Positions 1 through 13,300 of a DNA stretch of 64,000 nt are shown in pieces. The notes under the pieces were generated by a model that ran no database searches, had not been told where the DNA came from, and saw only the letters and a list, made by a program, of their open reading frames with translations. Origin of the DNA: Xiphias gladius (Eukaryota; Chordata; Actinopteri; Istiophoriformes; Xiphiidae); NCBI RefSeq assembly GCF_016859285.1, contig NC_053416.1:14242001-14306000 (forward strand). Direction: 5' to 3'. Each line of letters starts with the position of its first letter. The first letter of the stretch is position 1. The position numbers and the translations under genes were made by a program.

Positions 1-1371
1 AAGGGGGGAAACAGCTAGCCTGGCTCTCTCCAAAGAAAAAAAAAAAAAAAAAAAAAAACTACCAGCGCTTCTAAAGCCCTCTAATTAAACAAAAAGATAT
101 GAATGCTGATTAGTGAGCTACTTTTGCAGTGACAGGAGTGGTCTACAAGTGAAAACACATACAAACTGTGCATTGCTGCTGTAAAATGAAGTAAATCGAT
201 TGTATTAGTGTTAATTTAGGATTTTATTTAGATATGACTCCCAGTGATGTCAGATTTGCAGCCGTTTTGTGGTTTGTTGGCACATCTGTAGTTCTTTCAA
301 CATATAGGAGATATCACTGTCAGAAATTCCCCATATTGCCGATGAGGTATTACAATTACGGAGCCTGATGTTAATATTGTTTTTCAACTCCGTTGCTCAT
401 AATTAGCGTATGTGCGGCAGCTCTCAATTCTTTTATAGCCTGGAACTGAGTCTCTTGGGTTTGGAGCTCAGTTCCCCTCCAACGTCCCTGGTCATGGTTT
501 CAGATATCACTTTCAGCTGCATCAGCACTGTGACAAGTTGCTACTGATGCAAGCTGAACATTTCCTGCTGCTGCCTCACATTAAAAGATTTTATCGTGAA
601 GCCGCCACGGGAAATGTACTGTGTTGTCCACAATTAGTGGTCAAAAGGGCAACACAACAAGCTGTGGACATATGTATTTGTTGCTACTTGGTCAGAGGAG
701 CAGATTAAAACTGCAGTAACTTAATTTATTTATTTATTTATTTTTGGGCCACTTAGGGCCAGTGGAAACAGGTTGTGAACACAGTATTGACTTATTATCA
801 CTTTTTAAGTATTATTTACACATCCCATAGTTATGGAGCAAGCTTTTTTCAGCTCTGTTTTTGATCTCCACAACTAAACAATGAGCTTAGACGCACTATA
901 AAGCTCTGTAAAGCCGAGGGGAGCCGCAGATTTAAGAGATAACTGTCTGTATTTTCATCACCAAACCACGAGCAACCCCTTTCTCATTGTCATATCGTTC
1001 TCACTTTGTCATCTGACACTTTTTTTATTGAAACGATAAATGATGGCTCTGGCTGCTTTGCATGAAGGAATTCAAACAGTAGAAACAGCCACTGTTAGAT
1101 GGCAGATGTAGAACTGCAAGCGACTGGTTCTTGTGTTTCTTGCCTGGGCTCAGCGCGAGTATCCTGGTACTGGATCTATGGTTTACCACAACAAAGCATG
1201 CCATGCAGGTTCTCCTTTGTCTAGTTTACGGTGTATCAACACACATGGCGGTCCTTTTCAGCGTGAAGGTGCTATGTATCCATCATTAATGACATTAATA
1301 ACCACTTCATCATGCCAGGATCAGAAGGAATAACAGGCCCCTGTAAGTAGTGATGGACGGACATGCATTAC
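1..1371. other. Last intron or 3' flank of myl10, no gene seen
   Basis: Holds a poly-A run at 36-58 and an ATTT microsatellite near 724-745. No final light-chain exon was found on the minus strand and no plus-strand gene. The 66-codon open frame at 1133-1333 has no recognisable content. Confidence 0.5.
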
Positions 1372-4300
1372 CTCATCCTCTGTGAACTTGTCTGCCTGAG
1401 ACATAAGGTTGTATTTGATGCTGTGAAAGGAAAACTACAATTTGTTACTTGTTTTTAAATCTTGACAAATATTTTCCCCCTTAAAATTTTTTAATTCTTA
1501 TTGGCTCATCGACAGAGCCACTAGTATGGCTGTAATATGGCCTTGTTGTAAAGATATTTTAAAATGCTTACTCCTCTCCTCTTAAGACGCCTTTTCCCTC
1601 AGGGTCAAAGATCTTGAAAGCGTTAAGAATGGTTTCCTCAGGGTCGGTTCCTAAACAGTGAAAGATGTTTCAAGAAGACTGCTTTAATATTATTTACTTT
1701 TTAATTTTTTTACTATTATATACTCTAGTTAGCTTGGTGTAGCAGCGGTTAAACATCAACGGGAAACCAGTTCTAGTTCACAGAAAGCCTGACTAACCTT
1801 TGAGCTTCTCTCCAAACATAGCTAGGAAGATGGTAAAGTTGATGGGGCCCGGAGCCTCCTTCATCATCTCATCCAGCTCATCATTGCCAACATTAAGACG
1901 TCCTGCACAAAGAGCAGACAAAGCAATAAATCACAACGCTACTCACCTAATGCTGATGGGCGTCTTTCGGCAGAGTCCATATGGGGACGCTCCTTGTGTT
2001 ATATTGTCAGTTGAAACTTCCCAGATAGTCTCTCCTAAAAAGCATTCATTTTGTTGCACTCACATGAAAAGGGACAGAAGTGAAGTGAAAAATGAAGCTA
2101 GAGTTTAGTCCATCATTCCTGTTTACTTTCTCACCTCCGCACACCTGGCCAATCGCTCTGTGAGGTAGACATGTTCGCCAAATTACTGGTTTCAGAAAGT
2201 TATAGTAATTTGTTGGATGTAGCCCCACCCACCAATGGAAAGCTGTGGGGGGAGGTGTTTCAGACACTGTTAGACAACCCAGCGAGCATTTCAACTGAAG
2301 CAGACTAAAACCTCAAGGCAAGTACCAACCAAGCCTGATTTTAATACAGAATTGGTCGCCCCCGACTGATTTTGGAATCGAGCCGAATGTCTGCCAGATC
2401 TCAGTGCCTCATTAGCTGTCTGAACAATCAGCGATCCATCTCTCGGACGATCGGTTGGATTTCTGTGACAGTGAGGCCTTCCCTGCAGCCCCTAACACCT
2501 GACTTGTAGCCCGAGGCAAGCTACCGTAGAGCCCACCTGCTCACCTAGAGCAGCGAACGTGTCTCTCAGGTCGCTCTTGTCAATGAAACCATCTCTGTTC
2601 TGGTCCATGATGGTGAAGGCCTGGAGTAAGAAATGCACAGAGATGTCATTTTTCTGCAGTTGTGTATGTTACTGCATAGAATCTCACATCTTAAAACTAC
2701 ATTTTTAATCAACATGCATTCATTAAAAGCATCTTCCCCTGTTAGTGTGCATGTTTTCATTTGACTCAAACACTACAGCATCTTATTTCACGGATTGACA
2801 AACCTTCGACCTGCAGCCTGTCAGGCCTTGATAGGTCATGGAGAGAATCATCTGCCATAGGCAATGTCCTTATTACTTACTTTTCAACTTGAGCAAATAT
2901 CCCAGTGTCCTATACTGTAATAACTATAGGTGGAAGAAGTGTACAGATCCTTCAGTTAAGTGAAAGGAACTTGGGCACAATTACAATTAGACAAGGAAAA
3001 GACCTACACTCATTTTTTTTTGTTTTTAGCACAAGCACAGTGATATTATCAGCAATATGTTGCTGCGTTATCATTAATGATTCAATAACGTACAAATTTT
3101 AATGCTCTAGCTGGTGATGGAGATAATTTTTAATTCGGTATACTTAATCAGGTTTAATCTACAGCAAAGCATCCTATTCTATGAGCTGATCGTTTGGTAT
3201 GTAAAATGTGTATCTGTAAAATAACTATAGTTACAGGAATAGTTAAACAGTTTTCCTAAATATGTTTATTTCAAAGAGTGAGATAAGAAGATTGATATTA
3301 TTCTCATGTCTGTGTGTTAAATTGGAGCTGGAGTCGGGATGTTTTAATCTTAATTTAGCATAAAGACTGGAAGCAGGGGGAATAGCTAGACTGGATCTGT
3401 CTAAAGGGACAATATATCTTGTTTTTTCAATATGTACAAAAATGCAAAATAGACAGTTTGTTGTTTTAGGCGTAGTTATGTGCTTAAAGCTCAGGTGCAA
3501 TTATTTGTAATACAAGATAACTAAAAATGTGACAGGCGTAAATTTAGGCAGTTGTCTCACCTCCTTGAACTCCTGGATCTGTGCCTGCTCAAACATGCTG
3601 AACACATTTGAGCCAGCCTCGATCGTCTTCTTCTTCGCCTTCTTTGGTGCCTGATGGAAGAATTTGAGAGATTGCTTGTATATCAAACATTTATGAATTC
3701 TACTTTCTTTGTACTGTACTTTACTAATTCCTTTACAGTACATTTGGTAACTCTAGTTTATGGGATCTCGTTTTTTCCTGATTTTTTGATCAGTATCATT
3801 GAATTTGTTATCCAGTACTTCTAGAGTTTCACAATTTCAAAAGAAATCTAACCTTTATTGGAAGTGTGTTTACCTTGGTGCAAAGATGTGCACCTACACA
3901 CATAAGGGCGTGAGGGCAGAAGAGTCAAAGGATAATGCCCCAACATCGGAATGTAGCCGAACCTTTCATCGCAGGAACCGCCCAAATTATTACAACCCGC
4001 CCAAAACATGCCCATTTGTATAAAAAGTAGCCCAACTGGTCAGAAAATGGCCCAATCTGCTAACACTGAACAAGGGCATTTAGTTTTATCTATTTATTTA
4101 TTTGGCTGCATTTCAACAATGTACGACATGTAGGAGTCACATGAGACGCACTCTGCTTTAAGTTTAGTCTTTATACGTTGGATCTCTGGGAGTGCTCAAC
4201 ACAGCCACTTAAAGAAAACACATGAAAATAAAAATAAAAAATACAGGCAAGTTTTCCCTCCATTTTTCTTGTGTGGATCAAGCATTTACATTATTTAACC

Positions 4301-4549
4301 ATGATGACAGTCTTGTGATATATTCAATGTAACCTTTTAGGTCTAATAACCTAAATGAAAATGTCTGGTATTAGTTTTTTCCACATCATATTTCTCAGAG
4401 ATACAGCAATGTGGCACCTCCATCCTTGCGTATCCTTGTGAACCGGATATTCTTTCTTCCTACCACCGACCCAAGAGAATAGACCTGAGCAAACAAGGCG
4501 AGGAGAACAGACAAATAAAGAAGGATGTGAAGGAGGGCAGGCTTACCAT
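1372..4549 (-). CDS. myl10: myosin regulatory light chain 10 (partial, 3' end off the left edge)
   Basis: Sarcomeric-type myosin regulatory light chain, an EF-hand protein that binds the neck of myosin heavy chain. Coding exons on the minus strand are 4547-4549 (ATG alone), 3561-3650, 2545-2620, 1798-1902, 1572-1650 and 1372-1420. All have GT/AG borders and join in phase to give residues 1-134 of an expected length near 165-170. Seen: basic N-terminus MAPKKAKKK, Ser15 before NVFSMFEQ where the family is phosphorylated, the single Ca/Mg-binding EF-hand loop at about residues 37-48 ([12 protein letters not shown]), then [15 protein letters not shown] and GTDPEETIL. The GTDPEETIL stretch and the [13 protein letters not shown] segment look more like MYL10 than MYL2 or MYLPF; that assignment is from memory of the family. 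The 79- and 49-nt exons match the family's exon sizes. I could not find the last exon (end of EF-hand 4, ITHGEE-type tail) in bases 1-1371, so it is probably outside the window. Confidence 0.85.
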
Positions 4550-4589
4550 GGCGAGGAGTTTCTCAGCACGTTCCGAGCTTCCTGAGAGG

Positions 4590-4620
4590 TAACTTTTTCA
4601 TCACCCTCTGCAGTTATATA
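4590..4620 (-). promoter_or_regulatory. TATA box and probable start region of the light-chain gene
   Basis: A TATATAA lies at 4614-4620 on the minus strand, 65-71 nt before the ATG at 4549. It would put the transcription start near 4585-4590 and leave a 5' leader of about 40 nt. A TATA promoter with a short leader fits a muscle gene. The start site itself is inferred. Confidence 0.4.
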
Positions 4621-6820
4621 GACCTGACCACATCAACCACCTTGGCTAAGTTTAGACAATTGGGGGTGGATCAATATCCCAGGTATTCCTGCCATATAGA
4701 GACTGAACAGTTCGCAGCCACCTTCATTATCCATAAAACTTCTATTGTTACCCATTGTAGTGACAGGGGGAGCTGTCACCACAGGACGGGTATGGGCCAT
4801 GGACAAATGCTCATACCTGAAGCCTCATTCAAGCTAATCATAGCTCACAGTAGCGCCCACATTAGCTCCATAATGAAATAATACTCCTGAGCGTTAGAAG
4901 AGGCTAAATACATTAGCGTGACCTTTGCATGCAAATAAAAAGTTCTGTTGTCAAATAGAAATAATTTTTGCCACTTTCTTGCCAAGTTTTGTCTGTTTAC
5001 ATTTAAATTTTTGTCAAATCTAGTATGACTCATAGAGCAGCTCAGGAAAAAAGTATAGCAAATATTTATTTTATTTACTTTATTGTGTGAGGAAGCATGT
5101 GCTGAACCATGAGTAGTTGGATAGAGTGCTCTGATTTATCTCCATTTTTTTGTTTTGTTTTGCTTAGTAAAAACAGTCCATAGTGTGAATATGTCATACA
5201 GCTGTACCTCTAACTCGCGGCCACACAACCTTGAAACTTTGGAGACACATGTTTTGGATGACTAATATGTCCATCTAAAATAGCTGTATATTTTCATATC
5301 CATATATAGTGTATGCAGTGTATGTAATGTGTGTGTGTTCCCTGTGCACATAGTTGTACAACGATAAAATGAGAGCCTGAAATGGCCGACAGGCACCAAT
5401 GCACTGCAAATGGAGAAACCAGAAGAAAATTAGAAAACATGTTTGTTCAAATAGGACAGTTCATTCAGTTTAACAGGTAATGCTACAATGCAGTGTACCG
5501 GTACACAATTCTGAAATTTAACCAATTATTTTTCAAAGAAACTGACTATTACTGGGCAAAACACGCAACTGCCCAGGGGCCTCAAAAGTCCCAGGTTTTC
5601 TATATATCATTTGATTGATCATAATTTGATTAATATCAAATGTCATAAATTTACTTGAATGGAATAGAAAAGGCACTATCTATATAGTCCAGGATTCAGG
5701 AGCATATACTCCTGAATCCTGGGGAAGAAAAGCTGCCTCAGCTGGATGCAGTAGGTGAGGAGAAGTGCTCCATCCTTCACAGCTCCACCTGCCACAACAA
5801 AGAGACACTTCTGCTCTGTCAGAGCTGCAATCCAAGGATAGAATATTAAAAGTTGTCTTACCTGCATAGTTATTGCGACGCCCCCTATTTTTTTTCTCCT
5901 TTTTGAATTCATTTTTGAATTTCATTTATACTTGCATTTTTATTCTATGATGATTTGTTTGCAAGCATGTTGCTGCTGTGTAGTAATGTTCAAACTGTTA
6001 TTTCTTTTAGACACTCTGAGTGATTAGTACTTACATTGTAAACCTTATGCAACCTATTTCTAAAAAACTCATGCCAATACAATAAATCTGAATTTGAGAT
6101 TGAAAGCAAGACTTAAAGGGAGAGAGAGGCAAGAGGAAGTAGACCAACAGACAATATCAATTGTCCGACTTCTGAGTCTCCGTGTTGATGTGTAGCTGGG
6201 ATCTTTGATTCCTCCTGTCAGAAATGACACTGTCTCCTTCAGCGCCTGATGTGTTCATAATGATTAAACACTTGCAGCTTGTCAGTGCAAGTTAAAACTG
6301 AAACTGAACCAACTCTGTTTTATTGCATCAAGTTGTCGCCCATGTGCAGAATTCTTTTGTGTTTGTAGTAGTAGTTAGCCAGTACATGTGCAGTTTGACG
6401 TCCAGTCAGACAGGCCTTGGGTATGTCTTTGAGACTATACAGAGTCTAATGTAAAAACATCCAACAATTACAAAAAGGAAACTAAGTTTGCCATTCACCA
6501 GCAACAGTGGCATGCAGTTTTCACATGGGTACATATCTTGTCGGTGTTTTTATGATAAAAAAAAGGCTTATTGAACACTGATCACCAAACTGTATGGAAG
6601 ATTAAATAGACTTTGTAATCCTGATGTTTTTAATGTAATTATGATCTCCCCTGTAAGGAATCACACAGCATTTTAAGTGATATAATGTGGTTTGTGCTTT
6701 TTCTTGTGTATTTTTCTCAGCTGCCTGAATAGACAAAGCTGAAAATGAGTTGCCGGGTCCTATATGGCAGCGATCTACGATCCGGCGGCCAAATTAAAGG
6801 AAAAACCTGAATAAATGAGT
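4621..6820. other. Intergenic sequence between myl10 and the Tc1 remnant
   Basis: AT-rich DNA with no gene that I can support. It holds a perfect 14-bp hairpin at 5689-5722, reported separately. The two overlapping minus frames at 5676-5925 cover the same sequence, including that palindrome, and do not look like protein. Confidence 0.5.
5689..5722. repeat. Perfect short hairpin (14-bp stem, 6-nt loop)
   Basis: The left arm at 5689-5702 (CCAGGATTCAGGAG) is the exact reverse complement of the right arm at 5709-5722, with loop CATATA between. Pairing stops sharply at both ends. Confidence 0.9.
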
Positions 6821-6839
6821 GGAGAAAAAAACAAATGCA

Positions 6840-7710
6840 GATGCTCCACATAGGCTCACTGCATGGTGCAATAAAGCAATTAACATCCAATCATGCTCTG
6901 TTGCATGTATAAAAAATCTGAGCAGGCCCAGTTGATTCTGATTTTGTATCAAGATGGCAGGAGGAAAAGATCTGAGTGACTCTGAAAGAGGGTTCATTGT
7001 TGGGGCAACGGATGGCAGGAGCTTCACTCACAAAGACAGTTCAACTGGCTGGTGTTTCAATAGGGCCAGTGACTAAAGTGACATCTATTTACATCTATGG
7101 GAAAGACGACGGTAAGTAGGGTCATAAATTGTCGACAGCGCACATTTGATGAGCGTGATGCTCGTGCATTAGTGCAATATGCAAAGAAAAACAGAAATCA
7201 AACTCTTCCTCAGGTGACTGTGAATGTCAGTGCAGGCTGGATCAGACCGTGTCAGCAAGAACAGTCCGTCGACAGTTAGAGAGGGTTATAGTGGGGTTGC
7301 TGTCCATAGACCTCTCATTACAACGATGAATCCACATTTGAGAGTTCAATGGTGCAAAAACCAGACACTGGTCTGAAGAGATGTGGAAAAAGGTGATATG
7401 GTCAGATGAGTCATCCTTCACCATATTCCCGACAAGTGGGCGAGTGCATGTACTGCGTACACCAAGAGAAAGCTAAAGGCCTGCGTGCTTGACCCCTACA
7501 CCGGGTGGAGCTGGTGGCTCTGTTATGCTGTAGGGGGGCATTTTGCTGGCATGGTTTGGATCCACATGTACCCTTAGAGGGAAGGGACACCGGAAATCAA
7601 TACCGAGTTGTTCTGACTGATCAGAGCCCCTCAGAGCACTCGCTGAGTGGACGTCATGACGGTCTGCGGACACGTCACATCACGTACGACCGAAGACAGC
7701 ACGGGCCCAG
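6840..7710 (+). mobile_element. Dead Tc1-like DNA transposon
   Basis: The leading part resembles the start of a common fish Tc1-like element (a leader ending in a CAAGATGGCAGG start context). A transposase remnant follows, readable in pieces across frames: an N-terminal helix-turn-helix part (about 6955-7080), a RRTFDERDARALVQYAKKNR-like stretch near 7130-7195, WSDESSFTIFP (about 7400-7430), part of the DDE catalytic domain, and a GGSVML..GG segment near 7510-7540. Several frameshifts and stops break it, and similarity fades after about 7710, before the last catalytic acid and the right terminal repeat. It cannot move itself. It lies just upstream of the kctd7 promoter region. Confidence 0.85.
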
Positions 7711-7739
7711 TCCGGACTGCTAACACTTTGGATTAAGTA

Positions 7740-8104
7740 TTTGACCACATCTACTACCTGTGGCCTTTGATGTTTTATTTTGGAAGGCGGAATCTCACTG
7801 CTTCCGCTGCTGGTTTAAAGGCTGGGCGTGTCCCTGCAGCTGCTCGAGCCCCACCCTCTGCTGCGCGCTGTAGTAGTAGTTGTTGTTATTAACAGTCGCG
7901 CGCTGTGGCTCGTGCTATTATCCTCTGGTTTGTGCGGAGAGTTGGCTCGTCGCGCGCATGCAGCAGAATGGCTCGAGCGGGTCCAACGGTTCCGATGGCT
8001 GCAGCAGGGAGCGCCAGTCTCTGTCCTTCAGCCCGCTGCCCGCCGCTACTACACGGGTAAGACGCTTCATTCAGGAAAGACGGACGCTGCCTTTACCCAG
8101 AGTG
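7740..8104 (+). promoter_or_regulatory. CpG-rich promoter and 5' leader of kctd7
   Basis: Base composition changes sharply here to GC-rich with many CpGs (clusters of CGCGC at about 7863-7870, 7904-7912 and 7950-7957), unlike the AT-rich surroundings. This suggests a CpG-island promoter with no clear TATA box. The frame of kctd7 stays open upstream to about 7880 and holds in-frame ATGs at 7880 and 7958, so a longer N-terminus cannot be excluded. Confidence 0.5.
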
Positions 8105-8314
8105 ATGGTGGTATTCTCGGCCGCAGGGGACACCGAGAAACCGAGCGATGCCATGTCCAGCTCGGACTCTGCGGAGGACGATTTCCGAAATCCGGCCTCC
8201 CCCTCGCCGAGCCTCACCCTCAGCAAGCCGCTCCGCTCTCCGCTGAGCACACAGGAGCAGGAGGTAGGCCGCTATACAGCACTGTTGTCCGTGGAAAATG
8301 TCATGAAACCAGCT

Positions 8315-8366
<52 letters not shown>

Positions 8367-10324
8367 GCTAACAAAGTGCAAAGTGCACTCTGATAATATT
8401 TAGATTCAGGCGTAAAAGTCGGTAGTACTTAAGTATCCCCATAGACATAAGATTTACTTCTGAATATATAAATAACAGCAGAAATGTACTGAAAATAGAG
8501 AAAGTACAAATACACAGCCACTGCCAGTGTACAACTTCACTGCCTTCTTCACTGGTTTAAGTGTGCATTTAACTAAAGTAATTATGACCATAGCCTTATA
8601 ACCAAAACCTTCGCTTAGCTGAAGGTGACATCTTCAAATGACTTGTTTTGTTAGACCAAAAGCACCCCCCCCCCCCCCCCCACAACCCCCACATTTTTTC
8701 AGTTTACAGTGATATATGACAAAGAAACTTCTCTTTTGAGAAGCTAGATACAGCAGATAATTGACCTCTTTGCATAACCCAATGACTAAATGACAAATTA
8801 TTCGATTATCAAAATAGTTGCTGATTTATCTTTCTGTTCTTAATCGACTAATCGTTGCAGCTCCAATAAAATTTATGACTATAGTTCCCAATACACAAGA
8901 TTACAACCAAATTATTATACTTGCCTGCATATGGCTATTAATATACAGTCAGTGGATAAGGGCTCCGACTAAGAATTAATTTTATTATCGGTTAATCTAA
9001 TGATTATTTTTTCAATTAATCATTTAGTCTATGAAACAACAAAAAACCGTCCAAAAATGTAAGTAATCCGAGTAAGTAAGTCAGGTGGATATTCTTAAAA
9101 GCTGTACGGTAAACTGCAGGATGTTAAACAGAATTAACTGCACATTGAATATATGTATATTATATTAACAATTTACTATGTATTTACTTATGGTAACAAC
9201 ATAATGTACATTCAGTACTTCAAAGGATGATCAACAGATGAATCTGAAATATATATCGGTTGTTGGATTTGGTTAAGCCAGCCTGGCCCTGTTATGATTG
9301 GCTAGCAGCTGTGTCACATGACTTAAATTAGCAACCATATGATTTGCGCTCCTCAGACCATCCAGCCTGCTGAAAGATCTAAACATGGCCACAGCAGAAT
9401 AATCCTCTTATAGCCCTCTGTGGTCTGACTGTAAATTCACGGCTGATCGGACACTTGGAGGGACACATTCATCCTCACACAGGCTCTCGACCAGCTCTTG
9501 GTGGTCGAGAGCCTGCTCTAAAGGAACATTTTTATTAGGTTTCCTTTGGTGATCTAGTGGATGCAGTCCATTAAAGAACAACAACACATGTATTTATATA
9601 GGAAATCAGCATTGTATTCTTTAGATAGTTTGCCCATGGTGTGCATGTACAGGGGTTGGGTGGAACTATTTCATTTAACTCCTATAATGTAATTCAGACA
9701 AATACGAAAAGTAGGTAGGATGACTACTACACAGCACAGGTGCTGTTTGTCTAAATTAATTTTAGCTGCTAACGGTCTGTGGACTGAAATGTCAATGATG
9801 ATATAAGTACAAGTGTTGGACAGGGTGCATTGTAAGACGCATGTAAATTTGTTGCAAACGTATCTAAAATTACTTTTTCAAAAGACAGCACATTTTTAAA
9901 TAATTAAATCAGCTAACTCATCATTACAGATTAGCAGTTAAGACATCAAAAAGCTCATGCATTAAGAGAAGAGATTTCCCAGAAACTCACCAAAATAATT
10001 AAATTTATTTAACGAATATTGCTGTACTCTGGTCAGGACAGATGATCAGGACAGATCAAGTCTGCATTAAAGCCTTCCTGAGCCGCTCTGAACCTTTTAT
10101 TAACAAGAAACAGAAAATCTCTAATATTTCTTCAACATATTCGGTGGTTAAAAACAATTGTATTTGTTTGTAGTAAAATATACCCTATTTCACATCTCTT
10201 GTAATATTATAAATAGATTTGAATAACACTTTTGTCTTCTCAGGCCATGTGAGTTCATTTGATACGTACATTAAATTTTCGATGAAATACCCAGCCCCAG
10301 CTAGTGTCATGGCTGGGGGGAAAA

Positions 10325-10359
<35 letters not shown>

Positions 10360-13300
10360 AATATATAATATATATAAATCTATATATATATATATATATA
10401 TAATTTTTTTTTTTCCCCTCTAAATTTTTCATCCGTTCTGCAGTTGTATTTATGGTGTTGTTATTTACCGGTTTTATTTCCATTCTCCTCGGAAGTTTCC
10501 AGAGGTCATCTCACTTAACGTTGGGGGCATGTACTTCACCACACGCCTGTCCACGTTACGGCGATACGAGGACACCATGCTGGCTGCCATGTTCAGTGGC
10601 CGTCACTACATCCCACGTGATGCTGAGGGACGCTACTTCATCGATCGGGATGGAACATACTTTGGGTGAGCAACCTTATGCGTGAGCTGTACCACGGCTG
10701 TTTTTCGGCCAGGGAGCTCGGCCAAATATCAGATATCAATATCGATAGATTTAATATATTAGATCCATTGGAGATGTAAAAGAAGGAGACATCATTATTT
10801 TCACAATTATTTAATGCAGTTGTTATTTAGACTAGACTTTGTCTAGGGACCAGTTGCAGGAATATTGTCTCATGAGTATGACAGAAACACTGGGGAGAGG
10901 AGGGTTATGTGCAAGAGTAGAAAGTGTATCAAGATAGCGGAGAAAAAACATGTAGTCCCTAAAAAATGTTCACACTCTGTAATGTGAAAGTGGCTTTAAA
11001 GCTGCTGAAGGCAAGTCATCATATTCTGACAGGTATCCTTGAATCGGGTATTCTATGAGAACAGTTGGCATCTCTGGCTTCTGCTAGTGTTGTAACCTGA
11101 TCTATGTGCTTCTGCTTTTTCTTGCTTGTTAATTTTAACTTTTTCCTAACTTCACTGCTGCAGAAAAGTTTCATGAGAAAAAAGGCCAATATCTCTGCAG
11201 TGTCAGCCTCATACAAAAGGCCCACCAAAGCCATATCATCAGCATACATTAGTAAACTAAATTTTTGGTCGTGGATTTTAAATTCATTGGTATGCAAAGA
11301 ACACAACAAAGGCCTTTAGTTACATGACAATGTTGTTCTGCATTGTGGAGGAGTGGAGAGGGCAGGAAACTTGTGAGCAGAGCCAGCAGAAACTGACTGT
11401 CCCTGTAGCCATCTCAGCTACTAATATCATGAACCTCATCACAGTTTAACAAAACTTTACTGAGACTTCTAAAGGTTTGTTCACCGCTTAGATCCTTCAG
11501 CTTACAGACAAAAAAAAAATCATATTTCACTGAGAGGATTTTTTTTTTTTTTTAAATTAGTGCAAAACAACGAATAACCTGCAACACAAACCAGTTAACA
11601 TGTAACAGTACAGCAATAAAATGACAGTTATATACAAAATAATATTAAATTGTAAATTAATTGAAATTGTCAAGGATTACATAAAAAATACATACATTAC
11701 ATGCATTGGTTAAACCAATAATTAATATATTCTTAATGTACAACACTGGTTAACTGTTGCATCTACGATGTTACACAGCTGCCCACCACTAGCTGGGGCT
11801 GCAGCCCCGGCAGACAGCAGTCCCCCTCTCCCTTATTAACAGGAAAGTGGGACGGATGACATTTCGTAACACCGGCGTGTTTTGGCAGTATTTTCATCTG
11901 GAAAATGAAAATAAGGTTATATGAAGGCTGTGTCAGAATAAACTGGCATATAACCACTCGACCGGAGCAATGTGTAACCACATTCAGCACGGGCATGTGG
12001 ACGTTAGCCTGCAAGCAAAGTCGGCCGTTGGTGCTGACACTGCAACCGTTATTCACACTAAGCAAACGAATACAACATGCAGTGTTTCCCATTAATTACA
12101 CAGACTGTGGCGGCCCACCAGTCTAATTTGTTAGCGGCTCCCAGAGGGCAGAGGTTTGAAAAGCTAAGAGATCACCAAAGTGATTACAATTCATCCTTCG
12201 GGCGGCACGGAGGTCTGTTCCAAATTTCTAACAGCGGCCAAGACACAGATGTCTCATCCACAAATTTTAAACCTCATGGTGGCGCTAGATGAAAAGTGAA
12301 AGGTTTACACCTAGTCAGTAGGATTCGCCCCCTGGGGACCATAATGATCTAGCTATGGTGTTTCCTTGCTAAATTTAAATATGAATGCGATAACGAGCAG
12401 AGTCACTTTGTATGACTTATGTAAGAAGTGGGTTGGGGTAAGGTCAATTCTGTATTAAGACTCAGAGTGTGTGTCTGTGTGAGGACGTGTGTATTAAATA
12501 TTTAAACACAAGGAGCTAACAGAATGAGAGATGGAAGGTATGTAACTATATAAAATAACAACAAAAAAAACCTTCAGAGGATGTTGAACCATTGTAGTTG
12601 TAAAGACACTGAGACGGAGCCTTTTCATTTAGGATATTAATACTGGTGTTTATGGGGCTGTTGTCTTGCTGGAAGATAAATGCTGTTGTGTTGTGCACTG
12701 CGGCAAATATCTTCCAGGACCCTTTCCCCTCAGGTTCATGAAGAGAAGCAGAAGCAGAAGCAAAATCAGCTTTATCAGCCAAGTATGTTGATTTGCAAAT
12801 GGATTTTGAGTCCGCTTGTCAGTAGCATTCAGTAAACTTAAACACAGTGCTGAGAACAGATAAACAGGAAGATTCAGATATAGACTTAAAGCTACATAAA
12901 GATAAGCGGAAATAAGTATTTAGCTAGTGTATACAGAGAGGTAAGTTTGAAAATAAATATAAAGCAACCACTGGAAAAAAGCAGGTGTTATCTGTACACA
13001 GATTAAATTGCTGTAGCTAGGGGTGTGATATATTTATGTCATAACTTCATTCAGCAGTAGTATACCTGGCTGAAAGTGAAAGTAAAGGTGTAATAGTTTT
13101 TCTTTTCAAAAAAGTTAATAACAGTAGTGCAGAAGAGGGTTTGGTAACATGAATCTTAAGAGAAAAAAGATGTTAATTCATTTGTGTGTGTCATAATGTA
13201 ATAATTTACAGGATTGGGCAATATGGATAAAATCCTCTGTCACTGTATATGCACTAATTGATGTATTGAAGTGATGTAGTCAGTTGTACAGAAAAACAGT

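Larger units (their letters stand above)
8264..10495 (+). other. Intron 1 of kctd7
   Basis: Begins GTAGGC and ends CGGAAG. It holds the CA run, poly-C tract, MITE fragments, the 9480-9515 hairpin and the AAAT/TA run. No gene seen. Confidence 0.85.

Noticed and set aside
8093-8403. Three overlapping frames with HTHTHT or CVCVCV runs
   Set aside because: Products of the CA microsatellite plus shadows of kctd7 exon 1.
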